Shown one piece after another: positions 1-6,608 of a stretch of 64,000 nt of DNA. Both the position numbers and the translations under genes were made by a program. The number at the start of each line of letters is the position of its first letter. Position 1 is the stretch's first letter. The notes beneath the pieces are model-generated. The model saw nothing but the letters and a program-made list of their open reading frames with translations. It was not told the DNA's origin and ran no database searches. The stretch is from Streptomyces sp. NBC_01296 (lineage in GTDB: Bacteria; Actinomycetota; Actinomycetes; Streptomycetales; Streptomycetaceae), in NCBI RefSeq assembly GCF_035984415.1, contig NZ_CP130720.1:5766001-5830000 (forward strand). The letters run 5' to 3'.

Positions 1-218
1 AGGTTCACCGAGACGGCGAAGCCGATCGTGCCGCGCGACCAGTCGAACTCCTCGTGCAGCGGCTCGATGAGCAGTCCGGGCAGGGAGGCGAAGGCGGCGG
101 CGCCGATGATCGTCACGAAGGCGACGGCCGCGACGAACCAGGCGCGGTGGATGCGTCCGGGGGCGGTCGGGGCCGGGCCGGTGGGGGCGGGGGCGGGGTT
201 GGGGGCTGTCTGCGTCAC
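1..218 (-). CDS. MFS transporter, N-terminal part (cut by window edge)
   Basis: Reading leftwards from a GTG at 218, the frame is open to the window edge and encodes about 72 residues. A Pro/Ala-rich cytoplasmic leader of about 26 residues is followed by a hydrophobic helix (WFVAAVAFVTIIGAAAF) and then by residues ending LHEEFDWSRGTIGFAVSVN. This layout is typical of the first helix and loop of major facilitator superfamily permeases. The gene diverges from the GlxA-type regulator at 290, with 71 bases between the starts, so the regulator may control it. Substrate is unknown, and most of the protein lies outside the window. Confidence 0.7.
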   Translation of the reverse strand, partial: MTQTAPNPAPAPTGPAPTAPGRIHRAWFVAAVAFVTIIGAAAFASLPGLLIEPLHEEFDWSRGTIGFAVSVN

Positions 219-289
219 GCAGAAAGCTTCCGGCCTGCAGGGCCCCGTACGACAGTGGCCTGACTGACACCCTTCGATATGATTGGGCC

Positions 290-1282
290 ATGGCCCCTCA
301 CCGTGTCGTCGTCCTCGCGCTCACCGGGCTGCTGCCCTTCGAGCTGGGCATCCCGCACCGGATCTTCGGCCGCGCCAAGGGTCCTGCCGGGCAGCCGCTG
401 TACGAGATCCTCACCTGCGCCCTCGCCCCCGGGCCGGTGCGCACCGACGCCGATTTCGCGGTCCAGGTCGAGCACGGCCCCGAGCTGCTGGCCACGGCCG
501 ACACCGTGGTGGTGCCCGCCTCGTACGAGCTGGGGCCGGTGTACGAGGAGGGCAGGCTGAGCGACGAGCTCGCCGCGGCGCTCGGGCACATCCGGCCCGG
601 CACGCGGCTCGTCTCCATCTGCACGGGCGGGTACGTCCTGGCCGCGGCCGGATTCCTGGACGGCCGCCCCGCCACCACGCACTGGGCCCACGCCGAGCAC
701 TTCCAGCGGCTCTTCCCGGCCGTACGGGTGGACGCCGGCGTGCTCTACACCGACGACGGGGACGTGCTGACCTCGGCCGGGGTCGCCGCCGGCATCGACC
801 TGTGCCTGCACATCGTGCGCCGCGACCACGGCGCGGCCGTCGCGAACGACGTGGCCCGGCGGACCGTCGTACCGCCCCACCGGGACGGCGGGCAGGCCCA
901 GTTCATCGACCGCCCGGTGCCGCAGCCGCAGCAGGCCAGCACCGCGGCCGCCCGCGCGTGGGTGCTGGACCGGCTGCACGAGCCGGTGCGGCTGGTCGAC
1001 CTGGCCCGCCAGGAGGCCATGTCGGTACGGACGTTCACGCGCCGGTTCCGGGAGGAGTCCGGGGTCAGCCCCGGCGAGTGGATCGTCGGCCAGCGGGTGG
1101 AACGGGCCCGGTGGCTGCTGGAGCGGACGGATCTGCCGATGGAACAGGTCGCGCGGGAGACCGGGTTCGGGACGGCGCAGTCGCTGCGCAAGCACGTGCA
1201 GGCGGCGCTGGGGGTGAGCCCGACGGCGTACCGGCGCACGTTCCGCGCGGCCGGTGGGCAGGGGGAGCCTGCCATCTCCTGA
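290..1282 (+). CDS. GlxA family transcriptional regulator (DJ-1/PfpI + AraC HTH)
   Basis: A 330-residue regulator. Residues about 5-165 form a DJ-1/PfpI-like class I amidotransferase fold, with the nucleophile-elbow cysteine in SICTGGYVLAA (Cys111). Residues about 225-315 are an AraC-type double helix-turn-helix, ending in the usual GFGTAQSLRKHVQAALGVSP block. In this family the N-terminal domain is thought to sense a ligand rather than act as an enzyme. The gene diverges from the MFS transporter at 1-218, so it probably regulates that exporter and itself. The ATG start at 290 fits the family length. The ligand cannot be inferred. Confidence 0.9.
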   Translation: MAPHRVVVLALTGLLPFELGIPHRIFGRAKGPAGQPLYEILTCALAPGPVRTDADFAVQVEHGPELLATADTVVVPASYELGPVYEEGRLSDELAAALGHIRPGTRLVSICTGGYVLAAAGFLDGRPATTHWAHAEHFQRLFPAVRVDAGVLYTDDGDVLTSAGVAAGIDLCLHIVRRDHGAAVANDVARRTVVPPHRDGGQAQFIDRPVPQPQQASTAAARAWVLDRLHEPVRLVDLARQEAMSVRTFTRRFREESGVSPGEWIVGQRVERARWLLERTDLPMEQVARETGFGTAQSLRKHVQAALGVSPTAYRRTFRAAGGQGEPAIS

Positions 1283-1293
1283 TGGGCCATCAG
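1279..1293. promoter_or_regulatory. 15-bp perfect palindrome upstream of the secreted-protein gene
   Basis: CTGATGG-G-CCATCAG is a perfect 7-1-7 palindrome that overlaps the stop codon of the GlxA gene. It lies 20 bases before a TTGACT hexamer (1313-1318) that could be a -35 element for the gene starting at 1380. It may be an operator. No terminator-like T-run follows it. Confidence 0.4.
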
Positions 1294-1379
1294 TTGATGC
1301 CGGGTCCGTGCATTGACTTCTCCCGCCGCCCGCTCGTGAATGGCCCCCTGTCGGCGCGAGGGAACCCAGGGGGCGGGCC

Positions 1380-2702
1380 GTGCGAACACGGGCGGGCAGC
1401 AGGAGATGGTCGGTGGCCGTCGGCATGGCGGTGCTCGCGGCCACGGCCGGGGGTGCACTGAGCGCGCCTGCCGCGGCGGAAGGGGAGACGCCGTCCGGGC
1501 AGGTGGAGTTCCCGACGCACTGCCTGCCGCCGCAGGAGGCCGGACTCCCGCCCGCCGACGGGCCGACCACGGCCCGGATCACCGTCGACGACCCGGCGCC
1601 GAAGGTCGGCGACACGGTCACCGTGACGTACCAGGTGGCCCGGACGCCCGCCGTGAACCCGCTCGGCGCCGAACTCCCGGCCGATGTGCTGACCCCGACC
1701 GGGCGGATCCTGCTGGGGGGTGCGCAGAGCGGTGAGGTCACCGTCGTGGGGGCGAAGCGGAACGATCCTGTCCAGGCGGGTGCAGGCCTGCCCGCCGTCA
1801 CCATGACCGGCACGTTCACCGTCACCGCGCCCGGCGGGATCACCCTGGCCCCGGGCGGCTACATGCTGCACACCGGCCACCTGCTGGACCTGGACACCGC
1901 CTGCGCCGTCACCGGTGCGCCGGTGTCCGAACGGCTCACCGCGACCCCGCTGCCCCGGGCCAACCTGCGGTCGGTCGCGCTGGGCACGGCCTACGGGAAG
2001 CCGGGAGCCAAGGTCAAGGTCACCGGCGTCGGCTTCGCCCCGGGCGCGGCCGTGACGGTGACCGGCCGGGCGGGCGCCGCCGAGACCGTGGACCGGGTGG
2101 CCGTCACGGCGGACGAGCGGGGCGAGGTCCTGGCGGAGCTTGCGGTCACGGACAGGGCGACGACGGCGGTGGTCGCGTACGAGGGCACGGCGTGGTCGGC
2201 GCAGGAGGGCTCGGGGCCGACGGCGTACACGGTGCTCGCGGCTGCGCCTGCGGGCGCGCAGAAGGTGACGGCGGTGGTCGAGCCCGGCGCGCTGTCGATG
2301 ACCCAGGCGGGCGCGTCGATCGCGCTGGGTGCGGTCCCGTACGGGGAAGGCGGCGCGGCCCCCGGCCGGATCGGCACGGTCACGGTCAAGGACGCGCGGG
2401 GCGGACCGGCGGGGTGGACGCTGACCGGCAAGGTCACGGACTTCACCGGCCCGGGCGGGGCCGTGATCCCGGGGGCCTCGCTGAGCTGGACCCCGTCGTG
2501 CACGGCCGCGGAGGGCAGCCCGAGCCGGTGCGTGGCGGGCAGGGCGGGGGTGGTCGGGCCGGAGGGCGCGGTGCTCGCGTCCGCGCCGGACGCGGAGCCG
2601 GTCGGCGGGACGTTCACGATCGACGCGACGGTCGCCCTGACGCTCCCCCCGTACACCCCGCCGGGCGCGTACCGGGCGGTCCTGACCCTGACCTTCTCGT
2701 GA
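1380..2702 (+). CDS. secreted protein with a WxL-like C-terminal domain
   Basis: A 440-residue exported protein. The Sec signal peptide spans residues 1-33: an Arg-rich start, a hydrophobic core and a cleavage site near SAPAAAEG. The middle carries an IPT/Ig-like stretch with repeated G-x-F/V-AP-GAAVTVTG motifs. The C-terminal third resembles the WxL cell-surface domain: ALSMTQAGASIALG, then a GGPAGWTLTGKV tryptophan motif, and a closing beta strand YRAVLTLTFS. WxL proteins attach non-covalently to peptidoglycan and usually sit beside a DUF916 partner; a possible remnant of one lies just downstream. The GTG at 1380 gives a normal signal peptide. Specific function is unknown. Confidence 0.7.
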   Translation: MRTRAGSRRWSVAVGMAVLAATAGGALSAPAAAEGETPSGQVEFPTHCLPPQEAGLPPADGPTTARITVDDPAPKVGDTVTVTYQVARTPAVNPLGAELPADVLTPTGRILLGGAQSGEVTVVGAKRNDPVQAGAGLPAVTMTGTFTVTAPGGITLAPGGYMLHTGHLLDLDTACAVTGAPVSERLTATPLPRANLRSVALGTAYGKPGAKVKVTGVGFAPGAAVTVTGRAGAAETVDRVAVTADERGEVLAELAVTDRATTAVVAYEGTAWSAQEGSGPTAYTVLAAAPAGAQKVTAVVEPGALSMTQAGASIALGAVPYGEGGAAPGRIGTVTVKDARGGPAGWTLTGKVTDFTGPGGAVIPGASLSWTPSCTAAEGSPSRCVAGRAGVVGPEGAVLASAPDAEPVGGTFTIDATVALTLPPYTPPGAYRAVLTLTFS

Positions 2703-2762
2703 GCCGCCCCGCTCCGCGGGTCCCGCTCCGCAGGTCCCGCTGCGCGGGGCCTTCTCCCCGCC

Positions 2763-2990
2763 GGGCTGCTGCCCGGCCAGGAAGTCCGGCTGAGCACGAG
2801 GTGGGAGCACCCGCCCGCCGTCGAACGGGCCGAGGTCACGGTGCGCGCCGAGGCCGCGGGAGCCGCGCCCGGGCCGCCACGTCCTACTCCGCCCGGCCCC
2901 CGCCGACGGCCGTCCTCGCGGGCGCCCCGGCCCCCGCCGGCGGCCGTCCTCGCGGGCGCCCCGGCCCTCGTCGCGGCAGCCTGGTCGGCG
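2763..2990 (+). pseudogene. possible remnant of a DUF916/WxL-interacting membrane protein
   Basis: No intact gene occupies 2703-3020. In the frame of the preceding gene, just past its stop, there is a protein-like stretch, GLLPGQEVRLSTRW followed by EHPPAVERAEVTVRAEAAG, resembling the last beta strands of a DUF916-type domain. It then continues in another frame as TSYSARPPPTAVLAGAP, and back in the first frame as AVLAGAPALVAAAWSALG, a plausible membrane helix. The frame changes coincide with a 34-bp tandem duplication. Because WxL and DUF916 genes usually sit together, I infer a decayed partner gene. The evidence is short and compositional. Confidence 0.3.
2907..2967. repeat. 34-bp tandem duplication (1.8 copies)
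   Basis: The 27-base block at 2907-2933 recurs exactly at 2941-2967, a period of 34 bases. As 34 is not a multiple of three, the duplication breaks any reading frame. It lies in the gap before era, inside the proposed gene remnant. Confidence 0.85.
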
Positions 2991-3020
2991 CTGGGACCCG
3001 CATCGGGGAGAATGGCCCGT

Positions 3021-3962
3021 ATGAGCGATCGTTCCCCCGAGTCCACCAGCCCGCACCGTGCGGGCTTCGCCTGCTTCGTCGGCCGCCCCAACGCGGGGAA
3101 GTCGACCCTGACCAACGCACTCGTGGGCACCAAGGTCGCGATCACCTCCAACCGGCCGCAGACCACCCGCCACACCGTCCGCGGCATCGTGCACCGCCCC
3201 GACGCCCAGCTCGTACTGGTCGACACGCCCGGTCTGCACAAGCCGCGGACCCTCCTCGGCGAGCGGCTGAACGACGTCGTACGGACCACCTGGGCCGAGG
3301 TCGACGTCATCGGCTTCTGCCTGCCCGCCGACCAGAAGCTCGGCCCCGGCGACAAGTTCATCGCGAAGGAGCTCGCGGGGATCAAGAAGACCCCCAAGAT
3401 CGCCATCATCACGAAGACCGACCTCGTCGAGTCCAAGCAGCTGGCCGAGCAGCTCCTCGCCGTCCACCAGCTCAGCGCGGAGCTCGGCTTCGAGTGGGCC
3501 GAGATCGTCCCCGTCTCGGCGGTCGGCGACACCCAGGTCCAGCTGCTGGCCGACCTGATCGCGCCGCTGCTGCCCGAGAGCCCGCCGCTGTACCCGGAGG
3601 GCGACCTCACCGACGAGCCCGAGATGGTGATGGTCGCGGAGCTGATCCGGGAGGCCGCGCTGGAGGGCGTACGGGACGAGCTCCCGCACTCCATCGCCGT
3701 GGTCGTCGAGGAGATGATCCCGCGGGAGAACCGCCCGGCGGACCGCCCGCTGCTGGACATCCACGCGAACGTCTACATCGAGCGGCCGAGCCAGAAGGGC
3801 ATCATCATCGGCCCGAAGGGCTCCCGGCTGAAGGAGGTCGGGATGAAGTCGCGCAAGCACATCGAGGCGCTGCTCGGCACCCCGGTCTTCCTCGACCTGC
3901 ACGTGAAGGTCGCGAAGGACTGGCAGCGCGACCCCAAGCAGCTGCGCAAGCTCGGCTTCTGA
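3021..3962 (+). CDS. era: GTPase Era
   Basis: A 313-residue essential GTPase that binds 16S rRNA near its 3' end and assists 30S ribosome maturation. The G domain shows G1 GRPNAGKST (from about residue 21), G3 DTPGLHKPR and G4 TKTD. The C-terminal KH domain shows IIIGPKGSRLKEVGMKSR, and the protein ends with the typical WQRDPKQLRKLGF. The ATG at 3021 is preceded by GGGGAGAAT and gives the family length; an in-frame GTG at 2841 would add unrelated low-complexity residues. Usual neighbours such as ybeY are not adjacent here. Confidence 0.97.
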   Translation: MSDRSPESTSPHRAGFACFVGRPNAGKSTLTNALVGTKVAITSNRPQTTRHTVRGIVHRPDAQLVLVDTPGLHKPRTLLGERLNDVVRTTWAEVDVIGFCLPADQKLGPGDKFIAKELAGIKKTPKIAIITKTDLVESKQLAEQLLAVHQLSAELGFEWAEIVPVSAVGDTQVQLLADLIAPLLPESPPLYPEGDLTDEPEMVMVAELIREAALEGVRDELPHSIAVVVEEMIPRENRPADRPLLDIHANVYIERPSQKGIIIGPKGSRLKEVGMKSRKHIEALLGTPVFLDLHVKVAKDWQRDPKQLRKLGF

Positions 3963-4043
3963 TCCTCTTCACGCGCTCCGTCCGGCGGTAGCCGGGGGAG
4001 ACCTCGTCCGGCGGCTCGGCCCGGCACCCCGGCAGGGGGCCGG

Positions 4044-4067
4044 GCCGGCCCGTTTACGCGGGCCGGC
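4044..4067. terminator. hairpin between convergent era and methyltransferase genes
   Basis: A 9-bp perfect stem (4044-4052 with 4059-4067) and a 6-base loop overlap the TAA stop of the leftward methyltransferase gene. It can fold on either transcript, so it may serve both convergent genes. There is no T-run, as is common in Streptomyces. Confidence 0.5.
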
Positions 4068-4725
4068 GCAGCCGCACCACGTTGTCCGTGCGGGTCCCGG
4101 GCGTGCCGTCGGGCTGGTTCTGGATCCGTTCGGTCTCCTCGGCCCGCAGGACCTCCCAGCCCGCCGTGACCGGCTCCAGCTGCGCGAGGACCTCCTGCGG
4201 CGTCGGGAAGTGGGCCTCCTCGCGGTCCTCCTGCCACGGCGCCCAGCCCGCGTGCCCGACGACCAGCAGGGTGCCGCCGGGGGCCACGGCCGCGGCGGCG
4301 CTGCGCAGGACGCGGTCGCGGGGGAAGTCCCCGTAGTTGTGCAGGAAGCAGGCCGAGACGAGGTCGAACTCCCCCTCCGGGAACGACTCGGTCAGGTCGT
4401 GCCGCGCCCAGGTGGCGCGGTCCGCGACCCCGGCGTCCGCCGCGTGCTCGGCGGCCCGGCCGAGGGCGACCCCGGAGATGTCGGTCCCGGTGACGGCCCA
4501 TCCGCGGCGGGCCAGCCAGACGGCGTCGGCGCCCTCCCCGCAGCCCAGGTCCAGGGCCCGCCCGGGGGCGAGCCCGGACACCTCGTGCACCAGCATGGCG
4601 TTGGCCTCGCCGCTCCAGATGCGGTCGCTCTCGCCGTAGCGGCCGTCCCAGAACTCCTCGCCCGCCGAGGCCCCGGCTGCGGGGGAGTGGTGGGGGTGCG
4701 TGTGCGCGTGCGCGTGCTCGGTCAT
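4054..4725 (-). CDS. class I SAM-dependent methyltransferase with His-rich N-terminus
   Basis: A 223-residue predicted methyltransferase. After a His-rich tail (MTEHAHAHTHPHH), which may bind metal, comes the Rossmann-fold SAM site with motif I ALDLGCGEGADAVWLA, an acidic motif II (GTDISGVAL) and a later FDLVSACFLHNY motif. The overall pattern resembles TehB/thiopurine-type small-molecule methyltransferases. The ATG at 4725 follows GGAAGAGGAAGCC, a good ribosome site. It runs convergent to era and has its own upstream region. The substrate is unknown. Confidence 0.85.
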   Translation of the reverse strand: MTEHAHAHTHPHHSPAAGASAGEEFWDGRYGESDRIWSGEANAMLVHEVSGLAPGRALDLGCGEGADAVWLARRGWAVTGTDISGVALGRAAEHAADAGVADRATWARHDLTESFPEGEFDLVSACFLHNYGDFPRDRVLRSAAAAVAPGGTLLVVGHAGWAPWQEDREEAHFPTPQEVLAQLEPVTAGWEVLRAEETERIQNQPDGTPGTRTDNVVRLRRPA

Positions 4726-4880
4726 GGCTTCCTCTTCCGGTACGGGTGCCGATGCGACCGATGCTGCGCCCGCCCACGCCCGCCGGGCAAACCTTGTTGC
4801 CGATCCGGCAAACCGGGCGGGGCGCCCGTGACGGCCGGGGGCTGGTTTCGGCCATCCGTCCGAAGGCGAAGGCGCCCGGC

Positions 4881-5150
4881 TCAGGCGCCTTCCTTCAGCA
4901 GCCGGGAGATCAGCGTCCGCTGCGCCTCCGACAGGTTCGGCTCCTGGCAGGAGACCGTCCGTCCGTCGACGGTGATCCGGTACGAGAACCCGTCCCGGAT
5001 CCGGTCCGACCCGGGCGCGGCCGGGACGGGCCGCAGCGCCAGCTGGGCCAGGGCCCGCCATTCGTCCTCGTCGGGCCGGCCCGAGGTGTCCACCTCGGCC
5101 CGGCGCTCGATGCCCGCGAAGCCGCCCGTCCGCACCACCAGAATCCGCAT
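4881..5150 (-). CDS. emfourin-like M4 protease inhibitor
   Basis: An 89-residue protein beginning MRILVVRTGGFAGIERRAEVD and ending SEAQRTLISRLLKEG. This is the pattern of emfourin, the small proteinaceous inhibitor of protealysin-like M4 metalloproteases. It has no signal peptide, so it acts in the cytoplasm. It lies 28 bases downstream of the M4 protease gene on the same strand, which strongly supports an enzyme-inhibitor pair transcribed together. Naming rests on family resemblance plus this pairing. Confidence 0.8.
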   Translation of the reverse strand: MRILVVRTGGFAGIERRAEVDTSGRPDEDEWRALAQLALRPVPAAPGSDRIRDGFSYRITVDGRTVSCQEPNLSEAQRTLISRLLKEGA

Positions 5151-5178
5151 GCCCGCCTTTCTACCCCGCGAGGGCCGG

Positions 5179-6291
5179 CTAGCCGAGCCCGACCGTCGAC
5201 CACGCCTTCTGCAGCGCCTGGTGCTCCGCGCCGCCGTCCCCGTACCGGGCCACCGCGGCGGCCACCGACAGCCGGGCGAAGTCCTTGAAGTCCGCGTCCG
5301 AGGCCAGCTCGCCGCCCGTCAGCGTGTCGTACCAGATCCGCCCGGCCCGCTCCCACGCCTTGCCGCCGAGTTCGGTGGCCACGAGGTAGAACGCGTGGTT
5401 CGGGATCCCGGAGTTGATGTGCACCCCGCCGTTGTCCCGCGCGGTGTCCACGTAGTCGTCCATCGTCGCCGGCTGCGGGTCCTTGCCGAGCTCGTCGTCG
5501 TCGTACGCCGTGCCCGGCGCCTTCATCGAGCGCAGCGCGACCCCGCCGACGTTCGGGCCGAGCAGTCCGGCGCCGATCAGCCAGTCCGCGTCCTCGGCCG
5601 TCTGGTCGAGGCAGTACTGCTTGATCAGCGAGCCGAAGACGTCGGACATCGACTCGTTCAGCGCGCCCGACTGGCCGTGGTACTCCAGGTTCGCCGTGTA
5701 CTGGGTGACCCCGTGCGTGAGTTCGTGGCCGATGACGTCCACCGACACGGTGAAGTCGAGGAAGAGGTCCCCGTCCCCGTCGCCGAAGACCATCTGCTGC
5801 CCGTCCCAGAAGGCGTTGTTGTAGTCCACGCCGTAATGGACGCTCGCGTCCAGCGCCAGCCCGGAATCGTCGATCGAGTGTCGGCCGAAGCCCTTCAGGA
5901 ACAGCTCGTACGTGGCGCCGAGCCCCGCGTACGCGCGGTTGACGGTGGCGTCCTTGGACGCCGCGTCGCCCTCGCCGCGCACCTTCTTCCCGGGCAGCCG
6001 GGTGCGGTGCTGGGTGTCGTAGATCGTCCGGCGGGGCTCGTCGGAGACGGGCGTCCCCAGCGCAGGAGCGATCCCGCGGACGGTGGTGACCCGGCGCCGG
6101 GTGCGCAGGAGGGAGTCCTGCTCGAGGGTGCGCTGGGCGGCGTCGGCGCGCCGGGTGTCCTCGGACTGGGCGATCTTGTCGAGCAGGTGGGGCGGGACCA
6201 CCGTGCAGAAGACGGGGTGGCGGTGAGCGTGGGAGGCATCCATCCCGGCAATGTGGCAGCGGGTCATCGCGGTGTCACTACCTGCAACCAT
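5179..6291 (-). CDS. protealysin-like M4 family metalloprotease
   Basis: A 370-residue zinc protease of the thermolysin (M4) family. The catalytic motif is VIGHELTHGVTQY; the third zinc ligand lies in GALNESMSDVFGS, and the C-terminal histidine is in DNGGVHINSGIPNHAFY. It lacks a signal peptide and the long FTP/PepSY propeptide of secreted thermolysins. Instead it has a short N-terminal segment with CTVVPPHLLDKIA, the protealysin-type propeptide motif. Cytoplasmic location or unconventional export is therefore likely. The emfourin-like inhibitor follows directly. The start is uncertain: ATG at 6291, 6267 or 6243; none has a strong ribosome site. Confidence 0.92.
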   Translation of the reverse strand: MVAGSDTAMTRCHIAGMDASHAHRHPVFCTVVPPHLLDKIAQSEDTRRADAAQRTLEQDSLLRTRRRVTTVRGIAPALGTPVSDEPRRTIYDTQHRTRLPGKKVRGEGDAASKDATVNRAYAGLGATYELFLKGFGRHSIDDSGLALDASVHYGVDYNNAFWDGQQMVFGDGDGDLFLDFTVSVDVIGHELTHGVTQYTANLEYHGQSGALNESMSDVFGSLIKQYCLDQTAEDADWLIGAGLLGPNVGGVALRSMKAPGTAYDDDELGKDPQPATMDDYVDTARDNGGVHINSGIPNHAFYLVATELGGKAWERAGRIWYDTLTGGELASDADFKDFARLSVAAAVARYGDGGAEHQALQKAWSTVGLG

Positions 6292-6457
6292 GATTCATTC
6301 AGTTGTCTGAAAGCCGTCGCGCCGCGTTGACGGTTCGACCGGACCTGTAGCGGAGGAACGAGACGGACCCCACATTCGGTATAAATCGGACACCGGGGTC
6401 TTGCATACTGAAACAGGCCCTCGCGTTACGGGGCGCCTCGGTTAGGCTCGGCCCATC

Positions 6458-6505
6458 ATGCGTTTCGGGCTGCTTCTCCTTAGCTGCCGCGGCGAGGGCC
6501 TGTAG
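6458..6505 (+). CDS. leuL: leucine leader peptide of leuA
   Basis: A 15-residue ORF reading MRFGLLLLSCRGEGL, with four consecutive leucine codons using three different codons, then TAG. It ends 103 bases before leuA and overlaps the left arm of a long hairpin. This is the classic arrangement of transcription attenuation: ribosome stalling at the Leu codons under leucine shortage changes RNA folding and lets transcription enter leuA. Leader peptides upstream of leuA have been described in actinobacteria. Too short for ordinary gene callers. Confidence 0.8.
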   Translation: MRFGLLLLSCRGEGL

Positions 6506-6530
6506 TCGTAGGCCGACCCCCTCCCCGCGG
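6487..6530 (+). promoter_or_regulatory. leuA attenuator hairpin
   Basis: Bases 6487-6498 pair with 6519-6530 (11 of 12 pairs, one C-C mismatch), and an inner GGCC/GGCC pair is possible. The left arm covers the last codons of the leucine leader peptide, so a translating ribosome determines whether the stem can form. It is the likely terminator/antiterminator element of leuA. Confidence 0.65.
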
Positions 6531-6608
6531 AGTTTGGTGTTGCGGTTCTTACGACCGCCGTCGGCCGTCCCAGCGAACTACACGCGGACACGCGAGGAGC
6601 CCAACGCC

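Noticed and set aside
2841..3020. Extended N-terminus for era
   Set aside because: The extra 60 residues are low-complexity and contain the 34-bp duplication; Era proteins start close to the G1 motif.
1290..3902. 870-codon minus-strand frame across the secreted protein and era
   Set aside because: It crosses two real plus-strand genes and an intergenic region, and has no domain resemblance.
6534..6608. Extended N-terminus for leuA
   Set aside because: The extension lies in the leader RNA; the ATG at 6609 has a good ribosome site and matches the family start.
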